Counted from the first letter of the stretch, positions 42,635 to 52,004 are shown. The stretch: DNA of 64,000 bases from Achromobacter spanius (GCF_003994415.1 NZ_CP034689.1:3472001-3536000); one strand, 5' to 3'. The notes: generated by a model not told the origin, from the sequence alone. Numbers and translations are program-made.

Positions 42635-43984
42635 TCAACGTGCGCCAAGCAGCGCTTCCACCGCCAGGCCCACGGCCAGGATGCGGCGGTCGGCGCCGTT
42701 GCTGCCGGCGATCATGAAGCCCACCGGCGCGGTGCCCGGCGCATGGCAAGGCAGGGACAATGCGCAGCCGTCCAGGAAGTTGATCAACGTGGGGTTGCGC
42801 AGAATCAGGCCGTTGGCCGCGTAATAGGCTTCGTCGGAGGCCACCAGATCCGCCACCGCCGGCGCCACGATGGGCGTGGTGGGCATGATGAGCGCGTCGT
42901 AGCCGGCAATGCGGTGGTCCACCGCAGCCACCCAGGCTTCGCGCGCGTCCAGCAGGTCCAGGTAGTCGGCGGCGCTCATGTCCTGGCCACGCATGATGCG
43001 CGAGACCACGCGCGGGTCGTAGCGCTTGCCGGCGCGCGCGATCAGGTCGCGGTGCCAGGCCCAGGCTTCGGCCGCCGTGAAGCCGCCTTTGCTGTTGATG
43101 TTGCCCAGTTCGGCGAATTCGGGAATGGCGATTTCCTCGACCAGCGCGCCCGCTTCCTTCAGCTTGGCCACGGCAGCGGCAAAGCTGTCGGCAACGTGCT
43201 TTTCCATGGCATCCAGCGCCAGCGTGGTCGGCACGGCCAGGCGCAGGCCGCGCAGGGCCATGGCTTCGGGCACCGGGCCGCCGTCGCCGGACAGGATGGC
43301 GTCCAGCTCGGCGCAGCAGCGCACGCTGCCGGCGATGGGGCCGATGGAATCCAGGTTGGCCGACAGCGGCAGCACGCCCGTCATGGACACGCGCCAAGCG
43401 CTGGGCTTGAAGCCCGTCAGGCCGCACAGCGCGGCCGGAATGCGCACCGAACCGCCCGTGTCGGAACCGATGCCAGCCACCGCCATGCCGTCGGCCACCG
43501 ACACCGCCGCGCCCGACGAAGAACCGCCCGGAATGCGGCCGGTGCCCCGGTCGTAGGGGTTCAGCGGCGTGCCGTAGTGCGGATTGATGCCCAGGCCCGA
43601 ATAGGCGAATTCGGTCATGTTGGTACGGCCGATGATGACGGCGCCAGCGGCAATCAGGCGCTGCACGACTTCGGCGTTGGCGTCAGCCGCCGGCTCGCCT
43701 TCGCGCGCCACGGAACCGGCCATGGTGGTTTCGCCTTCGATGTCGAACAAGTCCTTGATGCTGATCGGCAGGCCTTCCACGGCCGATCGCACGATGCCGG
43801 CGGCACGCAGCGTGTCGGAAGCGCGCGCCTGGGCCAGCGCCGATTCGGCATACAGCTTGGTAAACACGCGCGCGCCCTCGCCCGCCGCATCCTGAGCGCG
43901 CGCCAGCGCCAGTTCGGTCAGTGCGACCGACGTGGTACGGCCTTCACTCAGGGCCAAGGTCAGTTCATTCAAGGTCGAAACCAT
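42635..43984 (-). CDS. Amidase signature family hydrolase
   Basis: Hydrolyses a C-N amide bond by the Ser-cisSer-Lys triad. The 449-residue product has Lys77 (ISIKDLFD), the glycine/serine-rich GGSSSG at 153-158 with cis-Ser155, and nucleophile Ser179 in SDTGGSVRIP. Length is typical; the substrate (biuret/allophanate-like ureides, or carboxamides) is not evident. It sits between DUF2848 and DUF1445 genes with 40-100 bp gaps in a probable operon with a TRAP importer. Confidence 0.9.
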   Translation of the reverse strand: MVSTLNELTLALSEGRTTSVALTELALARAQDAAGEGARVFTKLYAESALAQARASDTLRAAGIVRSAVEGLPISIKDLFDIEGETTMAGSVAREGEPAADANAEVVQRLIAAGAVIIGRTNMTEFAYSGLGINPHYGTPLNPYDRGTGRIPGGSSSGAAVSVADGMAVAGIGSDTGGSVRIPAALCGLTGFKPSAWRVSMTGVLPLSANLDSIGPIAGSVRCCAELDAILSGDGGPVPEAMALRGLRLAVPTTLALDAMEKHVADSFAAAVAKLKEAGALVEEIAIPEFAELGNINSKGGFTAAEAWAWHRDLIARAGKRYDPRVVSRIMRGQDMSAADYLDLLDAREAWVAAVDHRIAGYDALIMPTTPIVAPAVADLVASDEAYYAANGLILRNPTLINFLDGCALSLPCHAPGTAPVGFMIAGSNGADRRILAVGLAVEALLGAR

Positions 43985-44084
43985 CTTTGTCCTCGTGCCG
44001 ACTTGCGGCGTAAAAGTGCGGACAGGCGCAACCTTGAGAAAAGGCGCGCCTGGCGTTCAATGCGATCAGGATCCGGAACCGGAA

Positions 44085-44768
44085 TCAGGCCACCACGGGC
44101 AGCGATTCAACATGATAGCGGTGGCTGATCGTGCGCTGGCGGCGCGGGTCGAACAGTTCCATGGTGAAGTCTGCCGCGGCGCGGATGCCGCCAATGGCGG
44201 CCACCGTGCCGCAGGTCATGCCCGCGCCTTGCGGCAGCACGGCGGCGCCGCCGGTGTAGCCGGCGATCAGGTCTTGCGGCGTGCGCAGCGTGGACAACGG
44301 GCCTTCCTGGTACAGCACCTTTTCGCCGTTTTCGACGATGTACGAACGGATGACCAGTTCGTCCCAGTAGTCGGCCACATCGGCCAGGCGCCAGGCAACG
44401 TTGGCCACCGGCTTCACGCAGACCTGCTTGGACATGGCGACGCTGACGGTTTCGAGCTTGCGGTCGGTATGGTCGGACGCGATGCTGACGTACATTTCGC
44501 CGTCCACGGCGAACACGAAGGTTTCCACTTCGCCCGAGGAATCTTCGCCTACGGCCTGCACTTGCGTGGCCTGGGTCAGTTGGTTGTCGGCAATGCGGTA
44601 GTACAGCGGCACGCTGGTCGGGCGCGGCACGCCGATGGCGGCCAGCTCTTCGATGTGGTGCTCAATGGCGGCCATGTCGCGTCCGGCCCAGCCGGCCACG
44701 ATCAGGGTGTTGAAGTCCACTTCCACCTGGCGGGGATTGGCGTCGTCGATGTTGAATACGGCTTTCAT
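44085..44768 (-). CDS. DUF2848 family protein
   Basis: The 227-residue product shows the fumarylacetoacetate-hydrolase-like features of DUF2848 (FNTLIVAGWAGRDMAAIEHHIEELAAIGVPRP, VPLYYRIA, GEVETFVFAVDGEMYVSIASDHTDR). Such proteins occur in catabolic operons, but no reaction is established to my knowledge. Start at 44768 begins the conserved part. It lies between dctM and the amidase gene, suggesting it handles an intermediate of the imported amide or acid. Confidence 0.78.
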   Translation of the reverse strand: MKAVFNIDDANPRQVEVDFNTLIVAGWAGRDMAAIEHHIEELAAIGVPRPTSVPLYYRIADNQLTQATQVQAVGEDSSGEVETFVFAVDGEMYVSIASDHTDRKLETVSVAMSKQVCVKPVANVAWRLADVADYWDELVIRSYIVENGEKVLYQEGPLSTLRTPQDLIAGYTGGAAVLPQGAGMTCGTVAAIGGIRAAADFTMELFDPRRQRTISHRYHVESLPVVA

Positions 44769-44840
44769 ATCAGTCCTGCGGAAATAACGGGTGGAAAACG
44801 GCGCGGCCACCCATGGGCCGCACCCGGTTCAAACAAGCAA

Positions 44841-46124
44841 TCAACCAAAGGCGCGCGGCAGCCACAGCGCCAGGTCGGGCCAGAACGCCAGCAGCGCCAG
44901 CATCAGGAACATGGCGGCCACGAACGGCAGGCTGCCGACGATGACGGCTCCCATGGAACCGCTCTTGCGCAGGCTTTGCACCACGAACAGGTTCAGGCCC
45001 ACGGGCGGCGTGATCAGCGCGGCTTCGACCAGGATGATGATGACGATGCCCAGCCAGATCGGGTCGTAACCCAGCGCAATCATGATCGGCGCCACGATGG
45101 GAATCGTCGTGATCATCATGGACAGCGTTTCCATGAAGCAGCCCAGCACCAGGTAAAAGATCACCACGATCAACAGCATCCAGCCGGGCGAAAGCCCCAG
45201 GCCGGTGATCGACTTGGTCAGCGCATCGGTCAGGCCGGTGGCCGACATGACGAAGTTCAGGAAGCTGGCCGCGATGACGATCAGCATGATCATCGCCGTG
45301 GACCGCATCGTGCCTTCCATCACTTCGCGCAGCATCTTCCAGCTCAGGCGGCGGAACCAGGCGGCCAGGATGAACGCGCCCAGCACGCCCAGCGCGGCGG
45401 CTTCGGTTGGCGTGGCCAGGCCCGCGTAGATGGAACCCACCACCAGGAAGAAGATGCCCATGGGCGGCGCCAGGTGCATCAGGCTGGCCAGGCGTTGGCC
45501 CCAGGTCGCGTGGATCTTCTTGCCGCCCCAGGACGGCTTGGCCACGCACGCCACCACAATCATCAGCATGAACAACGCGGCCATCGCGAAGCCGGGAATA
45601 ATGCCGGCCAGGTACAGCTTGGGTACCGACGAATTCGTCAGCACGCCATAGATGACCAGGTTGATGGACGGCGGAATCAAGATGCCCAGCGTTCCGCCCG
45701 CGGCCAAACTGCCCAGGAACAGCGGTTCGTTGTAGCCGTACTTGCGGATCTGCGGAATGGCGACGGTGCCCACCGTGGCCGCGGTGGCCACGCTGGAACC
45801 GGACGTGGCCGAAAACAAGGTGGATGCGCCGATGTTGGCGTGCATCAAGCCGCCCGGCAACCACGACAGCCACAGGCTCATGGCGCCATACATGCGTTCG
45901 GCGAAACCCGCGCGCAGCAGCACTTCGCCCAGCATGATGAACAGCGGAATCGCCACCAGCAGGAACTCGTTGTTCGAGCTCCAGGAAATTTCACCGATGG
46001 CGCGCGACAACGGCAGCATCGAGAACAGCGGGTCCAGGATCAGGCCCAGCACGCCAAGCGCCGCACCCACCGGGATGGACAGGCCGATCAGCACCAGCAA
46101 CAACGTCAATGCGGTGGAAATCAT
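44841..46124 (-). CDS. dctM: TRAP transporter large permease (DctM), system 2
   Basis: Inner-membrane protein of 427 residues with about 12 helices and DctM hallmarks GSSVATAATVGTVAIPQIRKYGY, LGILIPPSINLVIYGVLTNSSVPKLYLAGIIPG, and LITPPVGLNLFVVQSL near the end. It overlaps dctQ upstream (ATGA) and is followed by DUF2848. Confidence 0.93.
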   Translation of the reverse strand: MISTALTLLLVLIGLSIPVGAALGVLGLILDPLFSMLPLSRAIGEISWSSNNEFLLVAIPLFIMLGEVLLRAGFAERMYGAMSLWLSWLPGGLMHANIGASTLFSATSGSSVATAATVGTVAIPQIRKYGYNEPLFLGSLAAGGTLGILIPPSINLVIYGVLTNSSVPKLYLAGIIPGFAMAALFMLMIVVACVAKPSWGGKKIHATWGQRLASLMHLAPPMGIFFLVVGSIYAGLATPTEAAALGVLGAFILAAWFRRLSWKMLREVMEGTMRSTAMIMLIVIAASFLNFVMSATGLTDALTKSITGLGLSPGWMLLIVVIFYLVLGCFMETLSMMITTIPIVAPIMIALGYDPIWLGIVIIILVEAALITPPVGLNLFVVQSLRKSGSMGAVIVGSLPFVAAMFLMLALLAFWPDLALWLPRAFG

Positions 46125-46741
46125 GCCGCGTCTCCTTTCACCATGCGCTCGCCCGCGGCGGCTTCTTCTTCGGCTTCTTCCTGCGCCGAACGCACGCCAC
46201 AGATCTGCTTGACCAGTTCAATATCACCCGTGACCAGCGCGGCGGACGCGCGCGTCAGCATCAGCGCGACGGTGATGCACATCCAGGCCAGGCCCAGCAA
46301 CCACAGGCCCTGCGGGATCCACAAGGGTGTGGCCAGCGGCGTGTTGGCCGTGGACTTCTGCGCCCACGAGGTCTGCACCACGTCGTAGGCGTAATACGTC
46401 AGGAACACCATGAAGACGGCCATCGCCACCATGGAAATCCAATCCAGCACAGCCGACAGGCGCACCGGTAAATATTGATAGAGCACATCAACGCGCACGT
46501 TGGCGCGCTGCAAGGTGGCGAACGCCAAGGCCCAGGACGTGCTGATGGCGAAGGCGTAGCTGGAAAGCTCGTCGGCGCCGCCGGTCGTGAAACCCAGGAA
46601 TTTGCGGGCCAGCACGTCGAAGGAGATCAGCAGCACGCTGGCCACCGTCAACGCGCCGCCGGCCCAGACGGCCAGGCGCGACAGGCTCTCGGCGCGCCGC
46701 AACAGGCCGCCCAGCAGGCGGAAGTGTTCGGTTTGGGTCAT
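46121..46741 (-). CDS. dctQ: TRAP transporter small permease (DctQ), system 2
   Basis: Four-helix DctQ subunit of 206 residues with segments such as LTVASVLLISFDVLAR, MVAMAVFMVFLTYYAY and LLGLAWMCITVALML, and a charged C-terminal tail rich in Glu/Ala. The ATG at 46741 has AGAGG upstream; a GTG three codons earlier is the alternative. It couples to dctM through an ATGA overlap. Confidence 0.87.
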   Translation of the reverse strand: MTQTEHFRLLGGLLRRAESLSRLAVWAGGALTVASVLLISFDVLARKFLGFTTGGADELSSYAFAISTSWALAFATLQRANVRVDVLYQYLPVRLSAVLDWISMVAMAVFMVFLTYYAYDVVQTSWAQKSTANTPLATPLWIPQGLWLLGLAWMCITVALMLTRASAALVTGDIELVKQICGVRSAQEEAEEEAAAGERMVKGDAA

Positions 46742-46823
46742 GGATAGCACCTCTGCGGGCTTGCGCCCGGTATGACTAGCGGGAAAACGCGCCGCCGCGC
46801 GATGCGGCGGCGCTGTCCAGCGC

Positions 46824-47870
46824 TTACTTGCTGGCGGTCAGGCCCAGCGTCTTGCCGATGGTGGCGTTGAAGTCCTTCACGCACTGTGCCGAGCAACGGG
46901 CGGCCCACTTGGGCAGCACGGCTTCTTCAGCAACCTTCTTCAGCAGCGCGCGGTCAGCATCGGACGGCTGAACCAGAACCATCTTGCCCTTGACCGGGAA
47001 CGGGCAGGCAGCGGCGCCCGTGTTGCAGTCATAGCCTTCCTGCGTCTGGCGCGCGGCGGCGTCCCAGATGTTGTCGACCAGCGTCTTCACGTTGGCTTGC
47101 AGGAACGTGCGCACGGCGGGGTCCAGCTTGTCCCAGGCCTTCTGGTTGACGGCGTGGATCTGCTGGTTCCAGTTGATCGGCAGCGCGACCAAGTGCGTGG
47201 AAACTTCGTACCACTTGGCCGAGTAGCCCGACAGCGAACCGGTGATGGCGCAATCCACCACCTTGTTCTGCAGGGCCGGAACCACTTCACCGAAAGCCAT
47301 CGTCACGCTGGAACCGCCCAGCGCTTCAACGAATTCGGCCGTGGTGCGGCTGCTGGTGCGAACCTTCTTGCCCTTGATGTCGGCCAGGCCCTTGATCTCG
47401 GCGTTGCAGAACAGCACTTGCGCGGGATAGGTGGAAATGCCAAGCAGCTTGACGTTGTTGCCTTCGCCGTAAAGCTTGGCGTAGACGGGTTCGAACGCAT
47501 CGGTCACGGCGCGGGCGGTCTTGACGTCGGGCGCCAGGCCGGCCAGGTCGATGGCTTCGTTGATGGGGTTGTCGCTGGCGAAGTACGACAGCGTGGCGGT
47601 GCCGAATTCAATCACGCCTTGCGACATCAAACGCAGCAACTCGGGGCCCTTCAAGCCCATTTCGTTGAAACCCTTGATTTCCGCCGTGACCTGGCCCTTG
47701 GACAGTTCAGGGATGGTCTTGGTCCAGAACGGCTTTTCGTAGTCGTTATAGGCGGTCAGGTTGGACAGGCCTCCCACGACCTTCAACTGGGTTTTGGGCA
47801 GGTCCTGCGCGTGGACGGCGCCGGTCAGCAAACTAGCGGCGACGGCGGCGAAAACAAGAGACTTCTTCAT
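46824..47870 (-). CDS. dctP: TRAP transporter solute-binding protein (DctP family), system 2
   Basis: Periplasmic protein of 348 residues with a signal peptide ending TGAVHAQD. DctP-fold landmarks include KGKKVRTSSRTTAEFVEALGGSSVTMAFGEVVPALQNKVVDCAITGSLSGYS, containing the likely carboxylate-binding Arg. The C-terminal region carries additional cysteines (DCNTGAAACPF, RCSAQCVKDF) that could form disulfides. It is the first gene of the transport operon, with a LysR gene upstream on the same strand. Confidence 0.9.
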   Translation of the reverse strand: MKKSLVFAAVAASLLTGAVHAQDLPKTQLKVVGGLSNLTAYNDYEKPFWTKTIPELSKGQVTAEIKGFNEMGLKGPELLRLMSQGVIEFGTATLSYFASDNPINEAIDLAGLAPDVKTARAVTDAFEPVYAKLYGEGNNVKLLGISTYPAQVLFCNAEIKGLADIKGKKVRTSSRTTAEFVEALGGSSVTMAFGEVVPALQNKVVDCAITGSLSGYSAKWYEVSTHLVALPINWNQQIHAVNQKAWDKLDPAVRTFLQANVKTLVDNIWDAAARQTQEGYDCNTGAAACPFPVKGKMVLVQPSDADRALLKKVAEEAVLPKWAARCSAQCVKDFNATIGKTLGLTASK

Positions 47871-48282
47871 GGACAAAACTCCTGGCTGGCGGGATGGTCT
47901 GCGCACGCGGGATCCCGTTACCCCGGTCGCGTGCGGTTTGGGTTCAGGTGATCAGGCGCGATGAACGCGCGCTGCGCGTGGCCGAGGACGTGGCGCCAGG
48001 GTGGGCAATTGGATCAAATGACTGTTCATGCTTTTCCCCCGCACTGTGTATCCAGGCGTTGCATTCTTGATGTCTTGCCATTGCATCCGCCAGGGCAGGA
48101 AGCGTCCAATCGTATGTTGCGATGTGGGGGTATAAATATTTCTTGGGTCTCGCCTGGCGGCGCGGGCGCGATTCGCGCAAATGACAGCCTGGCGCGGGCT
48201 TGCAGGCAGTTGCCGGCGGGCCGGCGCATGGTTGACGATACCCCCGGGGGCCCCGTGCCGGCCCGTGACCAGGGGAAAACAC
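47871..48282. other. 412-bp gap between dctP (system 2) and LysR gene
   Basis: Probable promoter region of the dctPQM-DUF2848-amidase-DUF1445 operon. It contains an AT-rich stretch with ATAAATATTT (about 48131-48140), where a LysR-type T-N11-A site could lie, and a CCCCCGGGGG palindrome at 48241-48250. No gene or clear promoter could be supported. Confidence 0.5.
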
Positions 48283-49188
48283 CTAGATGGGAATTCCGTC
48301 CCCGGCCTGCGCCGCGACCTTCTGCGCCATCTGCGCAATGACCCTGACGGCGTGACTGTCCGGCCCCTGTACCCAGCTTGCGGTGAAGTTCAGTTCAGGC
48401 AAGGGGTCGGCCTGCACGCGCAAAATGCGCAATTCGCCGCGCGCCAGTTCCTTGCCCAGGAACACTGGCGCGATCACGCTGGTGCCGATGCCGTCCTGCG
48501 TCATCCGCACCACCATCGACATGGATGCGCTGCCATACATGCGCGGCGAGGCCACGCCGGCGCGTGTCAGCATGTCGCGCACCACGCGGTACGGCGAGCT
48601 ATTGGACGGATACGTAATGATGGGCAGCTTGCCGATACGCTCAAGCGTCAGCGGCTCGGGCCCCAGGTCCAGCGTGGGGCTGGCCACCCAGGCCAGCGGA
48701 TAGCTGCACAGCGCCAGATTTTCAACACGCGCTTCAAGCACGGGCCCCATCAGGAAGGCAAGATCGATCTGGCGCGACATCAGGTGCGGGCGCAGCACGT
48801 GGGTGGTGTCCACCTCGATTTCCAGCACCAGCGCCGGGTAGGTCGAATGGATCAGTTCGATCAGCGTAGGCAGCCAGGTCTGCACGATGGTCTCGGCCAC
48901 GCCAATGCGCACGGTGCCGGTCATCACATTCTGTTCGCGCGCGGCCTCGAACATGTCGCGTCGCACTTGCAGCATGCGTTCGGCATGCGACAGCAATTCG
49001 TGACCCTTGGCGGTGAGCTTGACGCCGCGCGCGTCGCGCTCGAAAAGCCGAACGCCCAGGTCCGCCTCTAGCGAGGCGATGCGCTGCGACACGGCGGGCT
49101 GTGTGGTGTTGAGCTTGTCGGACGCGGCACGAAAGCTGCCCAGCGTGGCGACCCAAAAAAAAGTTTCGACGTTACGTAGTTCGATCAT
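48283..49188 (-). CDS. LysR family transcriptional regulator of the TRAP/amidase operon
   Basis: The 301-residue product has the LysR HTH (about 1-60: LRNVETFFWVATLGSFRAASDKLN, TTQPAVSQRIASLEADLGVRLFERDARG) and effector domain with IGVAETIVQTWLPTLIELIHSTYP. The start at 49188 is fixed by the conserved N-terminus; the frame is open upstream but unlike the family. It lies upstream of the second TRAP operon on the same strand, so it may activate that operon. Divergent from an EamA transporter gene with 67 bp between starts. Confidence 0.9.
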   Translation of the reverse strand: MIELRNVETFFWVATLGSFRAASDKLNTTQPAVSQRIASLEADLGVRLFERDARGVKLTAKGHELLSHAERMLQVRRDMFEAAREQNVMTGTVRIGVAETIVQTWLPTLIELIHSTYPALVLEIEVDTTHVLRPHLMSRQIDLAFLMGPVLEARVENLALCSYPLAWVASPTLDLGPEPLTLERIGKLPIITYPSNSSPYRVVRDMLTRAGVASPRMYGSASMSMVVRMTQDGIGTSVIAPVFLGKELARGELRILRVQADPLPELNFTASWVQGPDSHAVRVIAQMAQKVAAQAGDGIPI

Positions 49189-49255
49189 TGGCCTGTTCCC
49201 CCGGCGCGATGAGCGTATCATGGCAGCCGCCCATTTCCCCATCAGGAGCCCGTCC

Positions 49256-50215
49256 ATGCCCCCGGCCGATTCAGGTCGCCCACAAGCCCCCGCGCCCGCC
49301 TCGCGCGGCCCGCTCGTCGGGATCTTGCTGCTGGTGCTATCGATGTGGACGCTTTCCTGTCTGGACGCCAGTGGCAAATGGGTCATGAATGCGGGCGTGC
49401 CGCTGCTGGTGCTGTCGTGGTTCCGCTACGTGGTGCACCTGATCCTGGTGTTGGCGCTGGTATTGCCGGCGCGCGGGCTGCGGGTGCTGCGCAGCAACAA
49501 GCCGCGCGAACAACTGATACGCGGCGGCTCCATGTTCCTGGCCACGCTGATGTTCTTCACGACGCTCAGCTACATTCCGCAGGCCGAAGCCACGGCCATC
49601 AACTTCCTGGCGCCCTTGCTGGTGCTGTCGGTGGCGCCCTGGATCCTGAAAGAGCCCGCCCGCATGTCGCGCTTTGTGGCGGCGGGCATTGCGTTTATCG
49701 GCGTCATCATCGTCATCCGTCCTGGCGGCGGCTTGCATCCGGTCGGCACCATTTTCGGTTTACTGACGGCCTGTTGCTTTGCCGCGCAGTTCATCGCCAC
49801 GCGGCGGGTGGCGGGCGATGACCCGTTCACGTCGCTGATCTGGAGCGGCGCGGTGGGCACCGTCTGCCTGACAGTGACCCTGCCCTTCGTACTGCCGGCG
49901 GCACTGCCGGTCTTGCAGGGCCTGTCGGGCTTCGATTGGTTCTTGCTGATCTCGACCGGCCTGACTGGCGGAGTGGGACATCTGTTCCAGATCGCCGCCT
50001 ACCGGCGCGCCCCGGCGTCCACGCTGGCGCCGTTCATCTACTTGCAGATCATCAGCGCCACGTCCGTAGGCTGGTTGGTGTACGGCCATTTCCCTGACCC
50101 GCTGACCTGGCTGGGCATCGCCATCATCTGCGCCAGCGGCATCGGCATCGGCCTGATCGAATGGCGCCGCAGCATGGTCAGCAGCGCGGCGTCCGCGAGA
50201 GCCGCTGTTCGCTAG
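49256..50215 (+). CDS. EamA/DMT family transporter
   Basis: Membrane protein of 319 residues with about ten helices in two EamA repeats (LVGILLLVLSMWTLSCLDASGKWVM, then FGLLTACCFAAQFIATRRVAG). Drug/metabolite transporters of this kind export or import small metabolites. The ATG at 49256 is chosen because AGGAG lies 8 bases upstream; an earlier ATG at 49220 is in frame. Divergent from the LysR gene, so it could be a second target of it. Confidence 0.85.
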   Translation: MPPADSGRPQAPAPASRGPLVGILLLVLSMWTLSCLDASGKWVMNAGVPLLVLSWFRYVVHLILVLALVLPARGLRVLRSNKPREQLIRGGSMFLATLMFFTTLSYIPQAEATAINFLAPLLVLSVAPWILKEPARMSRFVAAGIAFIGVIIVIRPGGGLHPVGTIFGLLTACCFAAQFIATRRVAGDDPFTSLIWSGAVGTVCLTVTLPFVLPAALPVLQGLSGFDWFLLISTGLTGGVGHLFQIAAYRRAPASTLAPFIYLQIISATSVGWLVYGHFPDPLTWLGIAIICASGIGIGLIEWRRSMVSSAASARAAVR

Positions 50216-50427
50216 GCTTAGGGCTAGATCCACCGCCGAGCCGACGTCGAAACCCACGACTACACCGACGCCCGCCCCCGCGGCCTAGCCCATGGCCAAG
50301 CCCATGGCGAACCGCATGGTGTGGCCGTGGACGGCACGCGCCAGACCGCTCCCGTACAATGCTGGTCGCTTTTTGCGCTTTCGCGCTTAGGCTCCCAGCA
50401 TCCGGCATTTCCCCGAGCGAGGTCTTC

Positions 50428-51618
50428 ATGGTCATCAAGCCCCGTGTGCGCGGCTTTATCTGCGTCACCACCCATCCCGTTGGCTGCGAAGCCAACGTCA
50501 ACAAGCAGATCGACTACGTTCGGGCGCAAGGCCCCATCGCTGGGGGCCCGAAGCGCGTGCTGGTGCTGGGCGCGTCAACGGGCTATGGCCTGGCCGCCCG
50601 CATCAGCGCGGCCTTTGGCTGTGGCGCCGAGACCCTGGGTGTGTTTTTCGAACGCCCCGCCGACGCCGCCAAGGCCGGCACGCCGGGCTGGTACAACACC
50701 GCCGCCTTCCACAAGGCGGCACAAGCCCAGGGCCTGACCGCCACCAGCATCAACGGCGACGCCTTCTCGGACGAGATCAAACAAAAAACCATTGCCGCCA
50801 TCAAGGCGGGCATGGGCCAGGTGGACCAGGTCATCTACAGCCTGGCCGCCCCGCGCCGCACCCATCCCAGGACGGGCCAGGTGTTCAATTCCACGCTCAA
50901 ACCAATCGGCAACGCCGTCAACCTGCGCGGCCTGGACACCGACCGCGAAGTAGTCAAGGAATCGGTGCTGGAGCCAGCCACGCAAGCCGAGATCGACGCC
51001 ACCGTGGCCGTCATGGGCGGCGAAGACTGGCAGATGTGGATCGACGCGCTGCTGGATGCCGGTGTGCTGGCCGAAGGCGCCACGACGACGGCTTTCACCT
51101 ACCTGGGCGAAAAGATCACGCACGACATTTATTGGAACGGGTCGATCGGCGCGGCCAAGAAGGACCTGGACGAGAAGGTGCTGGACATCCGCGCCAAGCT
51201 GACCGCGCGCGGCGGCGACGCCCGCGTGTCGGTGCTGAAAGCCGTGGTCACCCAGGCCAGCTCGGCCATTCCGATGATGCCGCTGTACCTGTCGCTGCTG
51301 TTCAAGATCATGAAGGCGGAAGGTACGCACGAAGGCTGCATCGAACAGGTCTACGGCCTGTACCAGGACAGCCTGTGCAGCGACACGCCCATCCTGGACG
51401 AGCAAGGCCGCCTGCGCGCCGACTACAAGGAACTGGACCCGAAGGTGCAGGCGCAGGTGCAGGCGCTATGGACCCAGGTCACCAGCGACAATATCTACCA
51501 ACTGACCGACTTCGCCGGCTACAAACAGGAATTCCTGCGCCTGTTCGGATTCGAGATCGATGGGGTGGATTACGACGCCGATGTGGATCCGGTCGTGGAA
51601 ATTCGCGGCCTCGTTTGA
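50428..51618 (+). CDS. fabV: Enoyl-ACP reductase FabV
   Basis: NADH-dependent reduction of enoyl-ACP in fatty acid synthesis; FabV enzymes are reported to be poorly inhibited by triclosan. The 396-residue product is the FabV/TER length, much larger than FabI, and has the cofactor motif LVLGASTGYG near the N-terminus plus the catalytic Tyr235-x8-Lys244 (IYWNGSIGAAK). It starts with the typical MVIKPRVRGFICVTTHPVGC. The ATG at 50428 is family-consistent. It is a single gene; the 212-bp upstream gap holds a TACAAT hexamer at about 50356 but no convincing -35. Confidence 0.95.
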   Translation: MVIKPRVRGFICVTTHPVGCEANVNKQIDYVRAQGPIAGGPKRVLVLGASTGYGLAARISAAFGCGAETLGVFFERPADAAKAGTPGWYNTAAFHKAAQAQGLTATSINGDAFSDEIKQKTIAAIKAGMGQVDQVIYSLAAPRRTHPRTGQVFNSTLKPIGNAVNLRGLDTDREVVKESVLEPATQAEIDATVAVMGGEDWQMWIDALLDAGVLAEGATTTAFTYLGEKITHDIYWNGSIGAAKKDLDEKVLDIRAKLTARGGDARVSVLKAVVTQASSAIPMMPLYLSLLFKIMKAEGTHEGCIEQVYGLYQDSLCSDTPILDEQGRLRADYKELDPKVQAQVQALWTQVTSDNIYQLTDFAGYKQEFLRLFGFEIDGVDYDADVDPVVEIRGLV

Positions 51619-51698
51619 TCGCGGGCTGATCGCGGGTTGATCGCGGTTGGATCGCCTCTTGCGGCTTGCGCGCCGGGCTTGCCCGGCCGCGCAGGGCG

Positions 51699-52004
51699 TC
51701 ACAGATAATCCAGCGTCACCAAACGATGCGGCACGGCCACGCCACCAGGTCCGCCGGGCAAGGGCCGCAGCGCCTTCGTACTGACCTTGACGACACTTTC
51801 ACTCGTCACCGGCTGCCTGCCCGGGGCAGGCATGCAACTGACCCGATGCGCGCCCTGCCCGGCCACGGGCACGCGGCTGGCCTGACATCGGGTAGGTTCC
51901 ACAATCGAGCCGGAAAACCGGATGATGCCGCCTGCGGCACTGACCGTCATCGGGGTCAGCAAGGCGGCTAGAGACAAGACAAGCGCTGAACGACAAATAG
52001 TCAT
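51699..52004 (-). CDS. Small exported fimbrin-like protein
   Basis: A 101-residue product with a signal peptide (ICRSALVLSLAALLTPMTVSAAGG) and a short mature domain starting IIRFSGSIVEPTRC, a pattern shared with type 1-fimbria-like and spore-coat-U-like beta-sandwich subunits, plus a second Cys later (VSCMPAPG), giving a possible disulfide. No chaperone or usher gene is adjacent, so it is an orphan. ATG at 52004 has GGAG at good spacing. Function unknown. Confidence 0.6.
   Translation of the reverse strand: MTICRSALVLSLAALLTPMTVSAAGGIIRFSGSIVEPTRCQASRVPVAGQGAHRVSCMPAPGRQPVTSESVVKVSTKALRPLPGGPGGVAVPHRLVTLDYL

Noticed and set aside
43932..46388. An 818-codon plus-strand frame opposite the amidase/DUF2848/dctM genes
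   Set aside because: It crosses several well-supported genes in antisense and is extremely His/Gln/Arg rich, so not coding.
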